The notes below the pieces were generated by a model. It had not been told where the DNA came from, ran no database searches, and was given only the letters and a program-made list of their open reading frames with translations. The position numbers were made by a program, and so were the translations under genes. From positions 1-26,662 of IMG/VR virus record IMGVR_UViG_3300024339_000070: a DNA stretch of 26,662 bases. The stretch is one strand, 5' to 3'. The DNA comes from a virus. This document shows positions 8,012 to 14,308 of the stretch, piece after piece; position 1 is the stretch's first letter; every line of letters begins with the position of its first letter.

Positions 8012-8168
8012 TGAAGGCTACATATATCAAGAAGAATAATATAAAGAGTGATAGGATAGCTATAACCTCTAACCCCTTCTCAAACCACCCCCACAACTTA
8101 GCTTTGAGTGGTTCAAAATTATAACGTCTACCATAACGGTTCTTTTTACGCCTTGTAAATAATTTCAT
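8004..8168 (-). CDS. Small tail-anchored membrane protein, 54 aa
   Basis: ATG at 8168 to TGA at 8004-8006. The N-terminal 16 residues are very basic (MKLFTRRKKNRYGRRY). An amphipathic stretch with three Trp/Phe residues (LKAKLWGWFEKG) follows, then one hydrophobic helix at the C-terminus (LEVIAILSLFILFFLIYVAF). This predicts a single membrane span with the basic end in the cytoplasm. Upstream it sits 2 bases after the 155-residue gene, and it overlaps the next gene by 8 bases, so it is part of an operon. Function unknown; a holin-like or membrane-interfering peptide is possible, but a C-terminal single span is not diagnostic. Ribosome site: AAGGT about 9 bases upstream. Confidence 0.72.
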   Translation of the reverse strand: MKLFTRRKKNRYGRRYNFEPLKAKLWGWFEKGLEVIAILSLFILFFLIYVAFSG

Positions 8169-8170
8169 TC

Positions 8171-8638
8171 TTAGGCTACCTTTTTAAGTTTGAGTTGCGC
8201 TCTAACATCATCAAAGTTATGAGTTCCTGCTGGAGTGCGCATATAGTTGAGAAAATAATCCATTCTAAGATTTTTGACAACTTTGCCAGTGGTGGTATGC
8301 ACTATATCTGCCATCCAATAGTGCCCATCATACATATATATGTTCTCAAGATGGTATACGTCGCCCCATACAATATGACTGTACTTCTCAATAGTTGCTT
8401 CATCAATACGCTTGCCAAAACGCAACTTATGCAAATTGATATTCTTTGTGACTTGAGCAACCATGTACTCTTCTGCTGCTGCAACGCAAGCTTTCTGAGA
8501 AGTGGCAGAGAGTAGTACATTACCCTCTTGATCTGTCAAGAGCCATCTGCCCGTCTTGATCTTGTTTATCACTAACGGTTTACCCTCTACTTCATAATAT
8601 TTCTGTGTATCCTTAAATTTGATATGAGTATATTTCAT
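8171..8638 (-). CDS. Hypothetical protein, 155 aa
   Basis: I do not recognise this protein. It has a beta-rich N-terminal half (KYTHIKFKDTQKYYEVEGKP, then GRWLLTDQEGNVLL) and a helix with a run of alanines (CVAAAEEYMVAQVTKN). An aromatic-rich middle (IYMYDGHYWMADI) and a basic C-terminus complete it. No membrane span or known motif is visible. It is the first gene after a terminator and a promoter (8681-8709) and has a strong ribosome site (AAGGAG, 8 bases before ATG at 8638). Its leader carries the CAGCGAAC motif shared with other genes here. Confidence 0.72.
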   Translation of the reverse strand: MKYTHIKFKDTQKYYEVEGKPLVINKIKTGRWLLTDQEGNVLLSATSQKACVAAAEEYMVAQVTKNINLHKLRFGKRIDEATIEKYSHIVWGDVYHLENIYMYDGHYWMADIVHTTTGKVVKNLRMDYFLNYMRTPAGTHNFDDVRAQLKLKKVA

Positions 8639-8680
8639 ATTTACTGCTCCTTGTTCGCTGATTTAAAAAAAAGTGTGAAA

Positions 8681-8709
8681 ATTGTATATTAAAGTTTAGC
8701 GGTTGTCTA
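8681..8709 (-). promoter_or_regulatory. Promoter with -35 box inside a terminator loop
   Basis: On the minus strand TAGACA (8709-8704) and TACAAT (8686-8681) are exactly 17 bases apart. The -35 box lies in the 7-base loop of the terminator hairpin at 8691-8721, so stopping of one transcript and starting of the next share the same DNA. Confidence 0.6.
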
Positions 8710-8721
8710 CCGCTAAACTTT
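8691..8721. terminator. Strong stem-loop terminator, 12-bp stem
   Basis: AAAGTTTAGCGG pairs perfectly with CCGCTAAACTTT around a 7-base loop. It starts 7 bases past the stop of the DUF2786 gene. The stem itself ends in T-rich sequence on either strand, but a long U-tract is lacking, so strength is uncertain. Confidence 0.6.
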
Positions 8722-8728
8722 TAATGTA

Positions 8729-9454
8729 TTATGTGAGTTGGGTATTCAACCCTACAGAGTTAGCTGCACTGCACCCCGCTGAATATGCCTCTCCATTTAA
8801 AGAACTTTTACGCTTGCTTGTACCATATTTAAGTTCTCTACCTAAATACTCTGCAATAGCATCTTGTTTGACTACTATGAGTGCTGTGCCTGTTTGTGCA
8901 AACTCTTTTTCTCGTTCAACTTTGAGCTCTTTAAGCCGCTCGCTCAACCTATGCCCCATACCACTTCTAAAAGAATTTTTATAAGTGCGAGCCTTACCTT
9001 TTGGAGAGGGGTTCTCCTTAAAATACTTATCAGTCAGTCGAATTATAGTGGAGTACAAATAACTAAACAACTGCAATGAGACTTGCACATCAAGTTCTGT
9101 ACCTACGAAACGCAAGTTTACTTGATACGCATGTACATGCTTATCATTATGACTCGCTACAGAAAAAGTTACAAAAGTGTCAAAAACGCCACTTATCGAG
9201 ATGGCAATACCTTGAACCCATGCAGGACAACGGTTTGCAGTCCACTTCATCTTATCCCATTCACTCCCTAGTATATCACTCTTAATTTGTTCTGGAGTGA
9301 CATCCCCTATTGACAAGTTGTGTTTACGCATAAGTTTTTCAACCATGCGTGCCGCAACCGCTGCTTCTTCTTCATTGCCCTCTGTGCGTTCTGCCATTGC
9401 CATCATCTTACGAATCTTTGCATGCAATTTTTCAGTTTTAGTATTCATTGTCAT
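8729..9454 (-). CDS. DUF2786 domain protein
   Basis: A 241-residue protein whose N-terminal part (KLHAKIRKMMAMAERTEGNE, then the helix EKLMRKHNLSIGDV) is a clear DUF2786 domain. These proteins are frequent in phages and bacteria; their function is not established. The rest carries a conserved-looking central domain (about residues 70-170) and a lysine/arginine-rich stretch (GKARTYKNSFRSGMGHRLSE). The AAGGAG site lies 3 bases before the first ATG (9454) and 9 before the second (9448), so translation may begin at 9448. It is preceded at 11 bases by a 143-residue gene and followed by a terminator. Confidence 0.85.
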   Translation of the reverse strand: MTMNTKTEKLHAKIRKMMAMAERTEGNEEEAAVAARMVEKLMRKHNLSIGDVTPEQIKSDILGSEWDKMKWTANRCPAWVQGIAISISGVFDTFVTFSVASHNDKHVHAYQVNLRFVGTELDVQVSLQLFSYLYSTIIRLTDKYFKENPSPKGKARTYKNSFRSGMGHRLSERLKELKVEREKEFAQTGTALIVVKQDAIAEYLGRELKYGTSKRKSSLNGEAYSAGCSAANSVGLNTQLT

Positions 9455-9465
9455 ATTCTCCTTGA

Positions 9466-9897
9466 TTAACCATTAAGTGCTGTTCTATGTATAACTCCTA
9501 GTACGTGTCTTAGTTCTAAACTCCACTCATCCAAGTTTGCATTGTCCATAGCTTCTAAGTGTTCTGCACTTATTGCTGAAATCAACTTCACCCCTCTCAT
9601 AACTTGTTTATGAGTACCTTGCAGTGCAGCTTTACCTGAAGGTATATGGGTGATTGTCTTATGAGTGGAGCTTTTACCCTTATACTGTTTATGGTAGCAA
9701 AACACACTATTTATCTTTGTTGCTAAAACCGTCTCAAACTCTTCTCCATTAGGCAATAAAATTTCAACTTGTATCTTATTTACACTATTGAGTTGATGCA
9801 TTAGATGCTCTTGTTCAAGCTTCTCAACCACCTCTTTTAAGGTGGTAGGGTTATCGAGTACCATTTTTAATGTGTCTAATTGTGTTGCTGTGATCAT
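9466..9897 (-). CDS. Hypothetical protein, 143 aa
   Basis: I do not recognise this protein. The N-terminal third is helical (TLKEVVEKLEQEHLMHQLNS), followed by strands (KIQVEILLPNGEEFETVLAT) and a basic region with His and Lys (QYKGKSSTHKTITHIPSGKA). No catalytic motif is obvious. It is the first gene of its transcript, with a near-consensus promoter, a leader hairpin, a CAGCGA motif and an AGGAG ribosome site. It is 11 bases from the DUF2786 gene, so the two are likely cotranscribed and end at the terminator at 8691-8721. Confidence 0.7.
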   Translation of the reverse strand: MITATQLDTLKMVLDNPTTLKEVVEKLEQEHLMHQLNSVNKIQVEILLPNGEEFETVLATKINSVFCYHKQYKGKSSTHKTITHIPSGKAALQGTHKQVMRGVKLISAISAEHLEAMDNANLDEWSLELRHVLGVIHRTALNG

Positions 9898-9925
9898 TTT
9901 TACTTCTCCTGTTATCGCTGTTTTT

Positions 9926-9947
9926 GGGTCGAGAACCGCCTCAACCC
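9926..9947 (-). other. Leader stem-loop upstream of the 143-aa gene
   Basis: GGGTTGAG and CTCGACCC form an 8-bp stem (one G-U pair) with a 6-base loop in the 5' leader, between the promoter and the ribosome site. It may shape mRNA stability or translation. No U-tract follows. Confidence 0.4.
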
Positions 9948-9956
9948 GTGAACAAT

Positions 9957-9984
9957 ATTATACACAAAACTGTGTAAGGGTCTA
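9957..9984 (-). promoter_or_regulatory. Promoter, with a DnaA-box-like match and inverted repeat over the -10
   Basis: On the minus strand TAGACC (9984-9979), a 16-base spacer and TATAAT (9962-9957). On the plus strand TTATACACA at 9958-9966 fits the DnaA-box consensus TTATNCACA, and TACACA (9961-9966) and TGTGTA (9971-9976) form an inverted repeat. A regulator or DnaA could therefore bind over the promoter. Confidence 0.6.
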
Positions 9985-10000
9985 CCTTTTTCTTTTGTAT

Positions 10001-10040
10001 AAAAATTATGCACTTACCCCTCCTTCAAGGGTAAGTGCAT
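10001..10040 (-). terminator. Intrinsic terminator after the ANR-like gene
   Basis: A perfect 12-bp stem (ATGCACTTACCC with GGGTAAGTGCAT, 10008-10019 and 10029-10040) with a 9-base loop is followed on the minus strand by AATTTTTAT. It ends the transcript of the HAD and ANR-like genes. Confidence 0.75.
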
Positions 10041-10066
10041 GTTCTAGAAAGGTAATTTTCTTTTGT

Positions 10067-10089
10067 TTGTGTAACAACCACTTACACAA
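10067..10089. other. Inverted repeat TTGTGTAA...TTACACAA
   Basis: A perfect 8-bp inverted repeat with a 7-base centre, just beyond the ANR-like gene's stop. The same TTGTGTAA word recurs in the repeat-rich region at 11.1-11.3 kb and before the 14.3 kb gene, so it may be a protein-binding site rather than only an RNA hairpin. Confidence 0.45.
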
Positions 10090-10104
10090 CTTTTTGAAAT
10101 TTTA

Positions 10105-10299
10105 TCAGCGGTGTTCCAATCTGCGTACCTGTGTTTCACAATAATCTATATGTCTATAAAACTCATTTCGTTTAGTCTGTGAACTGCAAACCGTTGCCGC
10201 CTTCTGCCACCAAGCTATGGCAGCTTTATAATTGCATGCTAATTGGCATTGTTGCGCTCGCTCTATAAAAAGTGCAAAACCAACTCTAACTTTTTGCAT
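10105..10299 (-). CDS. PerC/ANR-family-like small regulator
   Basis: A 64-residue protein with the pattern of the ANR (AraC negative regulator)/PerC group: a helix (FALFIERAQQCQLA), a YKAAIAWWQKAA repeat-like helix, and a C-terminal helix with N..FYRHIDYC. In bacteria these small proteins bind and restrain AraC-type activators. In phages they are sometimes called PerC-like. The match is by motif pattern and is not certain. It overlaps the HAD gene by 14 bases and is followed by a terminator. Ribosome site AGGGGA, 8 bases before ATG. If right, this phage may modulate host regulation; that is inference. Confidence 0.5.
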   Translation of the reverse strand: MQKVRVGFALFIERAQQCQLACNYKAAIAWWQKAATVCSSQTKRNEFYRHIDYCETQVRRLEHR

Positions 10300-10774
10300 G
10301 ATAATGTTCCCCTTGTTCTCTAACTTGCCAGCAGTTGTATCCTACTTCTCGCCACGCAGTCACTACTTCATCAGTGTCTTCAAGAACCATAAGTGTATTT
10401 TCAGGTTTCAATCCAAGTTTAGTTGCCATCTCTAACTTGACAGTAGTATGGTTTCCATGATATACCGCCCCTTCTTCAGTGTCTTGATAGTGGTGTGCAG
10501 GTCTCATTGTTAAATTTACATAATCTATGTGGTGTTCTTTCAACCATTCAACTGTCTTTTTATACATTGATTCCGACCTACTCGTGAGGATATGCACTTT
10601 GAAACCTGAATCTTGTAGTACTGCCAGTGTTGTTGCTACAGATTCATTAACTTTATCTCCTCCACACAATTCAAAATACCCTTCCCAACCATGTGACTGT
10701 ATATAAGGTCGCCTCCACTCATCTAATGCCAATGTGTTGTCTAAATCTACAATAATATTGTTTTGTCTTACCAT
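10286..10774 (-). CDS. HAD-family phosphatase, like the 3'-phosphatase domain of T4 polynucleotide kinase
   Basis: A 162-residue HAD-superfamily protein. Motif I is VDLDNTLAL (D10 and D12, nucleophile and acid/base), motif II is in HILTSRSES, and the late part has VLEDTDEVVTAWREVGYNCW. That ending closely resembles the phosphatase domain of T4 polynucleotide kinase, which removes 3'-phosphates from nucleic acid ends. The kinase domain is absent. A role in trimming damaged or cleaved ends, or in nucleotide metabolism, is plausible. Motif IV reads ED where many HAD proteins have DD. The ribosome site is AAGGAG. It is the first gene after the repeat-rich region. Confidence 0.75.
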   Translation of the reverse strand: MVRQNNIIVDLDNTLALDEWRRPYIQSHGWEGYFELCGGDKVNESVATTLAVLQDSGFKVHILTSRSESMYKKTVEWLKEHHIDYVNLTMRPAHHYQDTEEGAVYHGNHTTVKLEMATKLGLKPENTLMVLEDTDEVVTAWREVGYNCWQVREQGEHYHAKS

Positions 10775-10869
10775 CTTGTTAACTCCTTGAAATTTAAAAG
10801 AGCGTCCATTCTAGAGCTTCTTAACTTCTTTGTCACCTCTTTTCTCTTACGCTCTTCTTACCCTCCAAA

Positions 10870-10889
10870 GTTCTTCTTTGCTCAAGAAG
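10870..10889. repeat. Left copy of a 20-base inverted repeat
   Basis: GTTCTTCTTTGCTCAAGAAG, exactly reverse-complemented at 11147-11166, 257 bases apart. The pair flanks the first four iterons and the AT-rich stretch. Confidence 0.75.
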
Positions 10890-11146
10890 GTCGAGCCAAC
10901 CGCAAAACCGTGAAATCTCTATAAACCTTAATATAATTTTAGTTCAAATTTTCCTCCTCTCTAAATTATTAAAAAGGTTTAATAGGTGTTTGCGGTTGAC
11001 TTTGCGGTTGGCACACCGCTCACCATTGGTAGATATAACCGCTTCTTAAAACTGTGTGCGCCTCTTCTTGACTATGCGGTTGATTACACAAAAAATTTCT
11101 CGATAACCCTTAGATATATAGTAGGACGCAGATTGTGTAAAGTTTT

Positions 11147-11166
11147 CTTCTTGAGCAAAGAAGAAC
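11147..11166. repeat. Right copy of a 20-base inverted repeat
   Basis: CTTCTTGAGCAAAGAAGAAC, the reverse complement of 10870-10889. Confidence 0.75.
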
Positions 11167-11350
11167 AAAATCACTTCTTTTGCATCTAACTTAATGTTCT
11201 ATATAGCACCACTGACACTTTCGAGTCATACAAGAAGGTTGTGTAACATACAACTTTGTTTGTTCCTAAGTACTAGTTAACAGGTTCAAGAAGGACGAAA
11301 ACTTTACATAAAAAATCGAGTTTTGCGGTTGGTTACACAATCTTGCGAGT

Positions 11351-11385
11351 ATGCGGTTGGCAAGAAGCCTTCTTGAATCAAGAAG
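11351..11385. repeat. 35-base direct repeat, copy 1
   Basis: Contains the iteron ATGCGGTTGGC followed by CAAGAAG, CTTCTTG and CAAGAAG; identical to 11466-11500, with a period of 115 bases. The repeat can fold as CTTCTTG AAT CAAGAAG. Confidence 0.8.
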
Positions 11386-11465
11386 CTTATATACCCACTT
11401 CTTGAAAAGGTTATATAATTTTGTCGAACGGACAAAGAAGCAACCAACCGCATAATTGTAAAATC

Positions 11466-11500
11466 ATGCGGTTGGCAAGAAGCCTTCTTGAATCAAGAAG
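11466..11500. repeat. 35-base direct repeat, copy 2
   Basis: Identical to 11351-11385. It ends 4 bases from the stop codon of the primase-helicase gene, so it follows directly on coding sequence. Confidence 0.8.
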
Positions 11501-11504
11501 AACT

Positions 11505-13907
11505 CTAGAGGTTAAGAAAGTTTTCTTCTTCTTCGTCAAAGAGGTGTTCTCTAGAGGTGCTAAAATGGCTAGCCATCGCATCTTGAGCTTTATCAAGCCG
11601 CCACAACCGTATCCCTCTTGTGCCTCCCCCTAACTTAGCGTTACCTGCTGAACCTCCAATACTCATACCTCCAAACTTTTTAAGGTCGAGCGCAAACTTG
11701 CGTTGAGTGGGTACTTCCCCAAACATATGACTGGATAAATGCCACCGTTTGAACGTCTCATATAGTAGAGGGTTAGGTATGTTTACTGCTGTGTGTTGCC
11801 ACTCTTTTTCCTCAATTGAACCTAAAAAACCATCCACTCCGTATACATCAAATGTACCTTGATGCAAACACTCCATCCACCATTTAGTTATAGAGTCCGC
11901 ACTGTGTAGCTTCTGTTCAATCTCAAATTCATTTTTGAATCCTGATGGCAGATATTTAGGATTGAACTTTGTGATATCACGCTCTAATAGTTCTCCAATA
12001 AACGCAGCTGTTCCACCCTCTTGTATCTCATTGCCTAACTGTTCAAAATATTTAAAGTCCCCTTTACGTTCATCTGATGCTTGCATTATAACCAAACGCC
12101 TGTTACCTACACCTACTGGCACAACCCAATCATTATTTGATGCAATAATCAAATGGCAACAGTTTGGCACTGGTATTACTGGCAGAAATTTTTGATTGAA
12201 TGGTTGGATTGGATCTGTGATGAGGCTTTTCAACCTACCCTCTGCTTTCTTATCTCCACCCCAAGTGGCTTCATTAGCTAGAACTAGCACAGAGCGTGCA
12301 ACTGGAGCGTTAAACTCTCCTAAAATTGCATTCTGGTCTGTGGCAGTAAAAGAATTTGAACCAAAAGCGTGTAACAGAGGGTCAATAATAATGTTCTTAC
12401 CTGCACCTTCATCTGACTTAAGAACCAAAGCGGTTTCAGCAAGTTTGCCAGGATATTGGAACAGGCGTGCAAACCAATCAAGTATGTACTCATACAGTTG
12501 AGGGTTCTTGTTACACCATACAACTCTTATATGTTCTTTCAAAAGTTTGCAAGGGGATAACCCTATAACGTCTGGAATCACATTCAACCCTAGATACATA
12601 TTGTAATCTCTAGTCTTAGGTAGCACTTCGCTGATGCCTTTACCCTCATTAACCTTTACACGTGGCTTGAATATCACAGAACGGTATTGATGTTTACCTC
12701 GATAAACCCACCACGCTTTAGTCAAAAGCACTTTCTTAATAGTTGGTGCACCCTCTTTGTCTACTACAACACTAGGTATGTACTCACTGCAATGGTAGAG
12801 ATCGAAGTTTGTCCTATCTTGAAATTGAGTCTTCCATTGTGCTATAGAATAGTCATATTCTCTAAACACTACTCGAACCTGCCCCTCTACAGACACTAAT
12901 GCAAAGCGGTCGCTAAGTTTTTTAAGTTGCCGATACCATTCCAAACTGGCAGCTTTGATAACGTCTGGCGATTCATAATAGTGTCCATTCCAACCGTTCT
13001 CATATGCATAGTTGAATATGGTTGCTTCTCGAACGTCTACACCTTTTGAACGGTTGCCAAAACTTTTCCATTTTTCTGTAGTCTCTCCAACTTTGTAATC
13101 AATGCCTTTAGCTGACCAATTATCCCATATGTTAAACCCTTCTTCTGAACTATTAGACTCTTTATGTAACGCCATACCCACATTAAGCCACTTTTGATAT
13201 TCTGTATCTGGGTCAACAAACGCTAAAGCACTTAATATTAGTGCAGGTTTGAGTAGTTCACCCTCTCTGTCTAGTATGGTTTCCAACTCGTCAAGAGGGT
13301 CGAGCGGTTCTACAGGAGGGAAGTACGTTTTAAGTTGCCCCCACTTACACGCCTTTGCTCCACTATCTTGTACAACCTCCACCTTTTGGGGGTCAGTGGG
13401 TACTTTCATATGATAGAATCCAGGTAGGCGTAGCACTCGAGACACATCTTTGGCGTTAGGGTCACTTTGCCAATCATCTACAAGTCGTTGCTGTACTGCA
13501 GCAAATTCCTCCACAGTTCTAGAGTTTTCACCATCTGACACTAAAAAGTAGTGGTGGTATTTACCTTTAGAGGAGCTAATGCGCATATGAGGAGCAATTG
13601 GAAAATCAGGTACTTCTCCATGGTCTTGCTCACACCAAAGAGCCCTCACCCCTACTATATTGTCTAACTTCCTCCCTTTTAAATCTGTGGAGTTAGCTAC
13701 AATATACACTCCTGCACCTTTCTTATTAAGTTGGGTTAAGGTGTGTAAATGTTTATCAAGTGTGCCATTAAATATACGGGATAATTTTCTATCTTTGTCT
13801 ACACTATCATCAAACGTTTGAAATGTGAAGTGTGAAGTGTTAGGGGCAAGGCGTTTTAAAAATGCTTTAGCCTTGCGCTCTGTGTTCATATAATCTAATT
13901 GTAACAT
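11505..13907 (-). CDS. Primase-helicase: RepB/PriCT-2-type primase with DUF5906 SF3-like helicase
   Basis: An 800-residue replication protein. The N-terminal primase-like part has VRALWCEQDHG, MRISSSKGKYHHYF and SRVLRLPGFYHMK, like archaeal-type/RepB primases (the last like R.PG.xxMK). A PriCT-2-like segment follows (LSALAFVDPDTEYQKWLNVG, then NIWDNWSAKG). The C-terminal helicase shows Walker A KSDEGAGKN (about residue 500; N follows GK where S/T is usual) and LVLANEATW, typical of DUF5906 phage primase-helicases. I prefer ATG at 13907 (GAGAGG, 7 bases upstream) to the longer GTG start at 13997 because a promoter-like TTGACA and the CAGCGA leader motif fall inside the extension. Confidence 0.85.
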   Translation of the reverse strand: MLQLDYMNTERKAKAFLKRLAPNTSHFTFQTFDDSVDKDRKLSRIFNGTLDKHLHTLTQLNKKGAGVYIVANSTDLKGRKLDNIVGVRALWCEQDHGEVPDFPIAPHMRISSSKGKYHHYFLVSDGENSRTVEEFAAVQQRLVDDWQSDPNAKDVSRVLRLPGFYHMKVPTDPQKVEVVQDSGAKACKWGQLKTYFPPVEPLDPLDELETILDREGELLKPALILSALAFVDPDTEYQKWLNVGMALHKESNSSEEGFNIWDNWSAKGIDYKVGETTEKWKSFGNRSKGVDVREATIFNYAYENGWNGHYYESPDVIKAASLEWYRQLKKLSDRFALVSVEGQVRVVFREYDYSIAQWKTQFQDRTNFDLYHCSEYIPSVVVDKEGAPTIKKVLLTKAWWVYRGKHQYRSVIFKPRVKVNEGKGISEVLPKTRDYNMYLGLNVIPDVIGLSPCKLLKEHIRVVWCNKNPQLYEYILDWFARLFQYPGKLAETALVLKSDEGAGKNIIIDPLLHAFGSNSFTATDQNAILGEFNAPVARSVLVLANEATWGGDKKAEGRLKSLITDPIQPFNQKFLPVIPVPNCCHLIIASNNDWVVPVGVGNRRLVIMQASDERKGDFKYFEQLGNEIQEGGTAAFIGELLERDITKFNPKYLPSGFKNEFEIEQKLHSADSITKWWMECLHQGTFDVYGVDGFLGSIEEKEWQHTAVNIPNPLLYETFKRWHLSSHMFGEVPTQRKFALDLKKFGGMSIGGSAGNAKLGGGTRGIRLWRLDKAQDAMASHFSTSREHLFDEEEENFLNL

Positions 13908-13933
13908 CCATTTACCTCTCGCTGTGAAATTCT

Positions 13934-13961
13934 CAAATAAATAATAAGTGGAGGGTGTCAA
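13934..13961 (-). promoter_or_regulatory. Putative promoter for the primase-helicase gene
   Basis: On the minus strand TTGACA (13961-13956), 16 bases and TATTTG (13939-13934; only a fair -10). CAGCGA follows at 13924, 37 bases from the -35, as at the 16.7 kb promoter. It supports the shorter start at 13907. Confidence 0.5.
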
Positions 13962-14015
13962 GAAATCACCTTTTTCAGCAAGTTTTAGCCTGACCACTTT
14001 TATATGATAACCTCA

Positions 14016-14027
14016 CGCAAGTTTGCG
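14016..14027. promoter_or_regulatory. Small inverted repeat CGCAA-GT-TTGCG
   Basis: A 12-base near-palindrome in the divergent intergenic region, 24 bases upstream of the plus-strand -35 at 14051. It could be an operator half-site pair, but 5-bp arms are weak evidence. Confidence 0.3.
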
Positions 14028-14050
14028 AAGGGCAAATCTCTTACTGCAAG

Positions 14051-14079
14051 TTGACAAACCCCCCACAACATTATATAAT
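14051..14079 (+). promoter_or_regulatory. Consensus sigma-70 promoter, upstream of two
   Basis: TTGACA (14051-14056), 17 bases, TATAAT (14074-14079): a full consensus match. It should start transcription near 14086, about 220 bases ahead of the first plus-strand gene. The -10 lies in the palindrome ATTATATAAT (14070-14079). Confidence 0.8.
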
Positions 14080-14144
14080 ATTCTGCGTCTGGATTGTGAT
14101 TGCTTTATCGCTGGAGTTAATCACTCACTTCTCACAGACACTTT

Positions 14145-14180
14145 GTGCCTTTGATAGATACTCCTTTTTATCAAAGGCAC
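14145..14180 (+). other. Long stem-loop in the leader, possible small RNA end
   Basis: GTGCCTTTGATA pairs perfectly with TATCAAAGGCAC (12 bp) around a 12-base loop, between two consensus promoters. The following ACTTATTATATTATG lacks a good U-tract. It could end a short RNA of about 100 bases from the 14051 promoter, or be a structured leader or a protein site. No gene was found in 14080-14222. Confidence 0.4.
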
Positions 14181-14222
14181 ACTTATTATATTATGAGGTT
14201 GTGTAAGGAGTAACAGAACAAC

Positions 14223-14251
14223 TTGACAGTAACTTTTTTGTTCTGTATACT
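14223..14251 (+). promoter_or_regulatory. Sigma-70 promoter, second, for the plus-strand operon
   Basis: TTGACA (14223-14228), 17 bases, TATACT (14246-14251), one mismatch from consensus in the -10. CAGCGAA follows at 14265. It gives a leader of about 50 bases before ATG 14309. Confidence 0.8.
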
Positions 14252-14308
14252 TTTGCCCTGTTCACAGCGAACACGAAAATTTTTAAACTTTAATTGAGGT
14301 AATATATC

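Larger units (their letters stand above)
10775..11504. other. 730-base non-coding repeat region, candidate replication origin
   Basis: No gene. It holds eight copies of WTGCGGTTGRY (core GCGGTTG at 10897, 10992, 11004, 11076, 11325, 11353, 11445, 11468; the first and seventh are inverted). It also holds a dozen CAAGAAG/CTTCTTG words, four TTGTGTAA/TTACACAA words, and an AT-rich stretch at about 10910-10990 that could unwind. It lies between the primase-helicase and HAD genes. Iterons beside an AT-rich region suggest an origin of replication bound by a phage protein; a partition-type or transcriptional site is possible. No start site was proven. Confidence 0.45.

Noticed and set aside
10781-10846. 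Possible 22-codon leader peptide (GTG start) before the HAD gene
   Set aside because: No properly placed ribosome site, and no sign of attenuation.
10986-11189. 67-codon open frame on the plus strand in the repeat region
   Set aside because: It runs through the iterons, has no ribosome site, and its composition looks like chance; it is the only frame of that size there.
11351-11500. CRISPR-like array
   Set aside because: Only two 35-base repeats, an 80-base spacing that includes other repeats, and no Cas genes.
14096-14206. GTG-started short frame between two promoters
   Set aside because: No ribosome site, and the stem-loop falls inside it.
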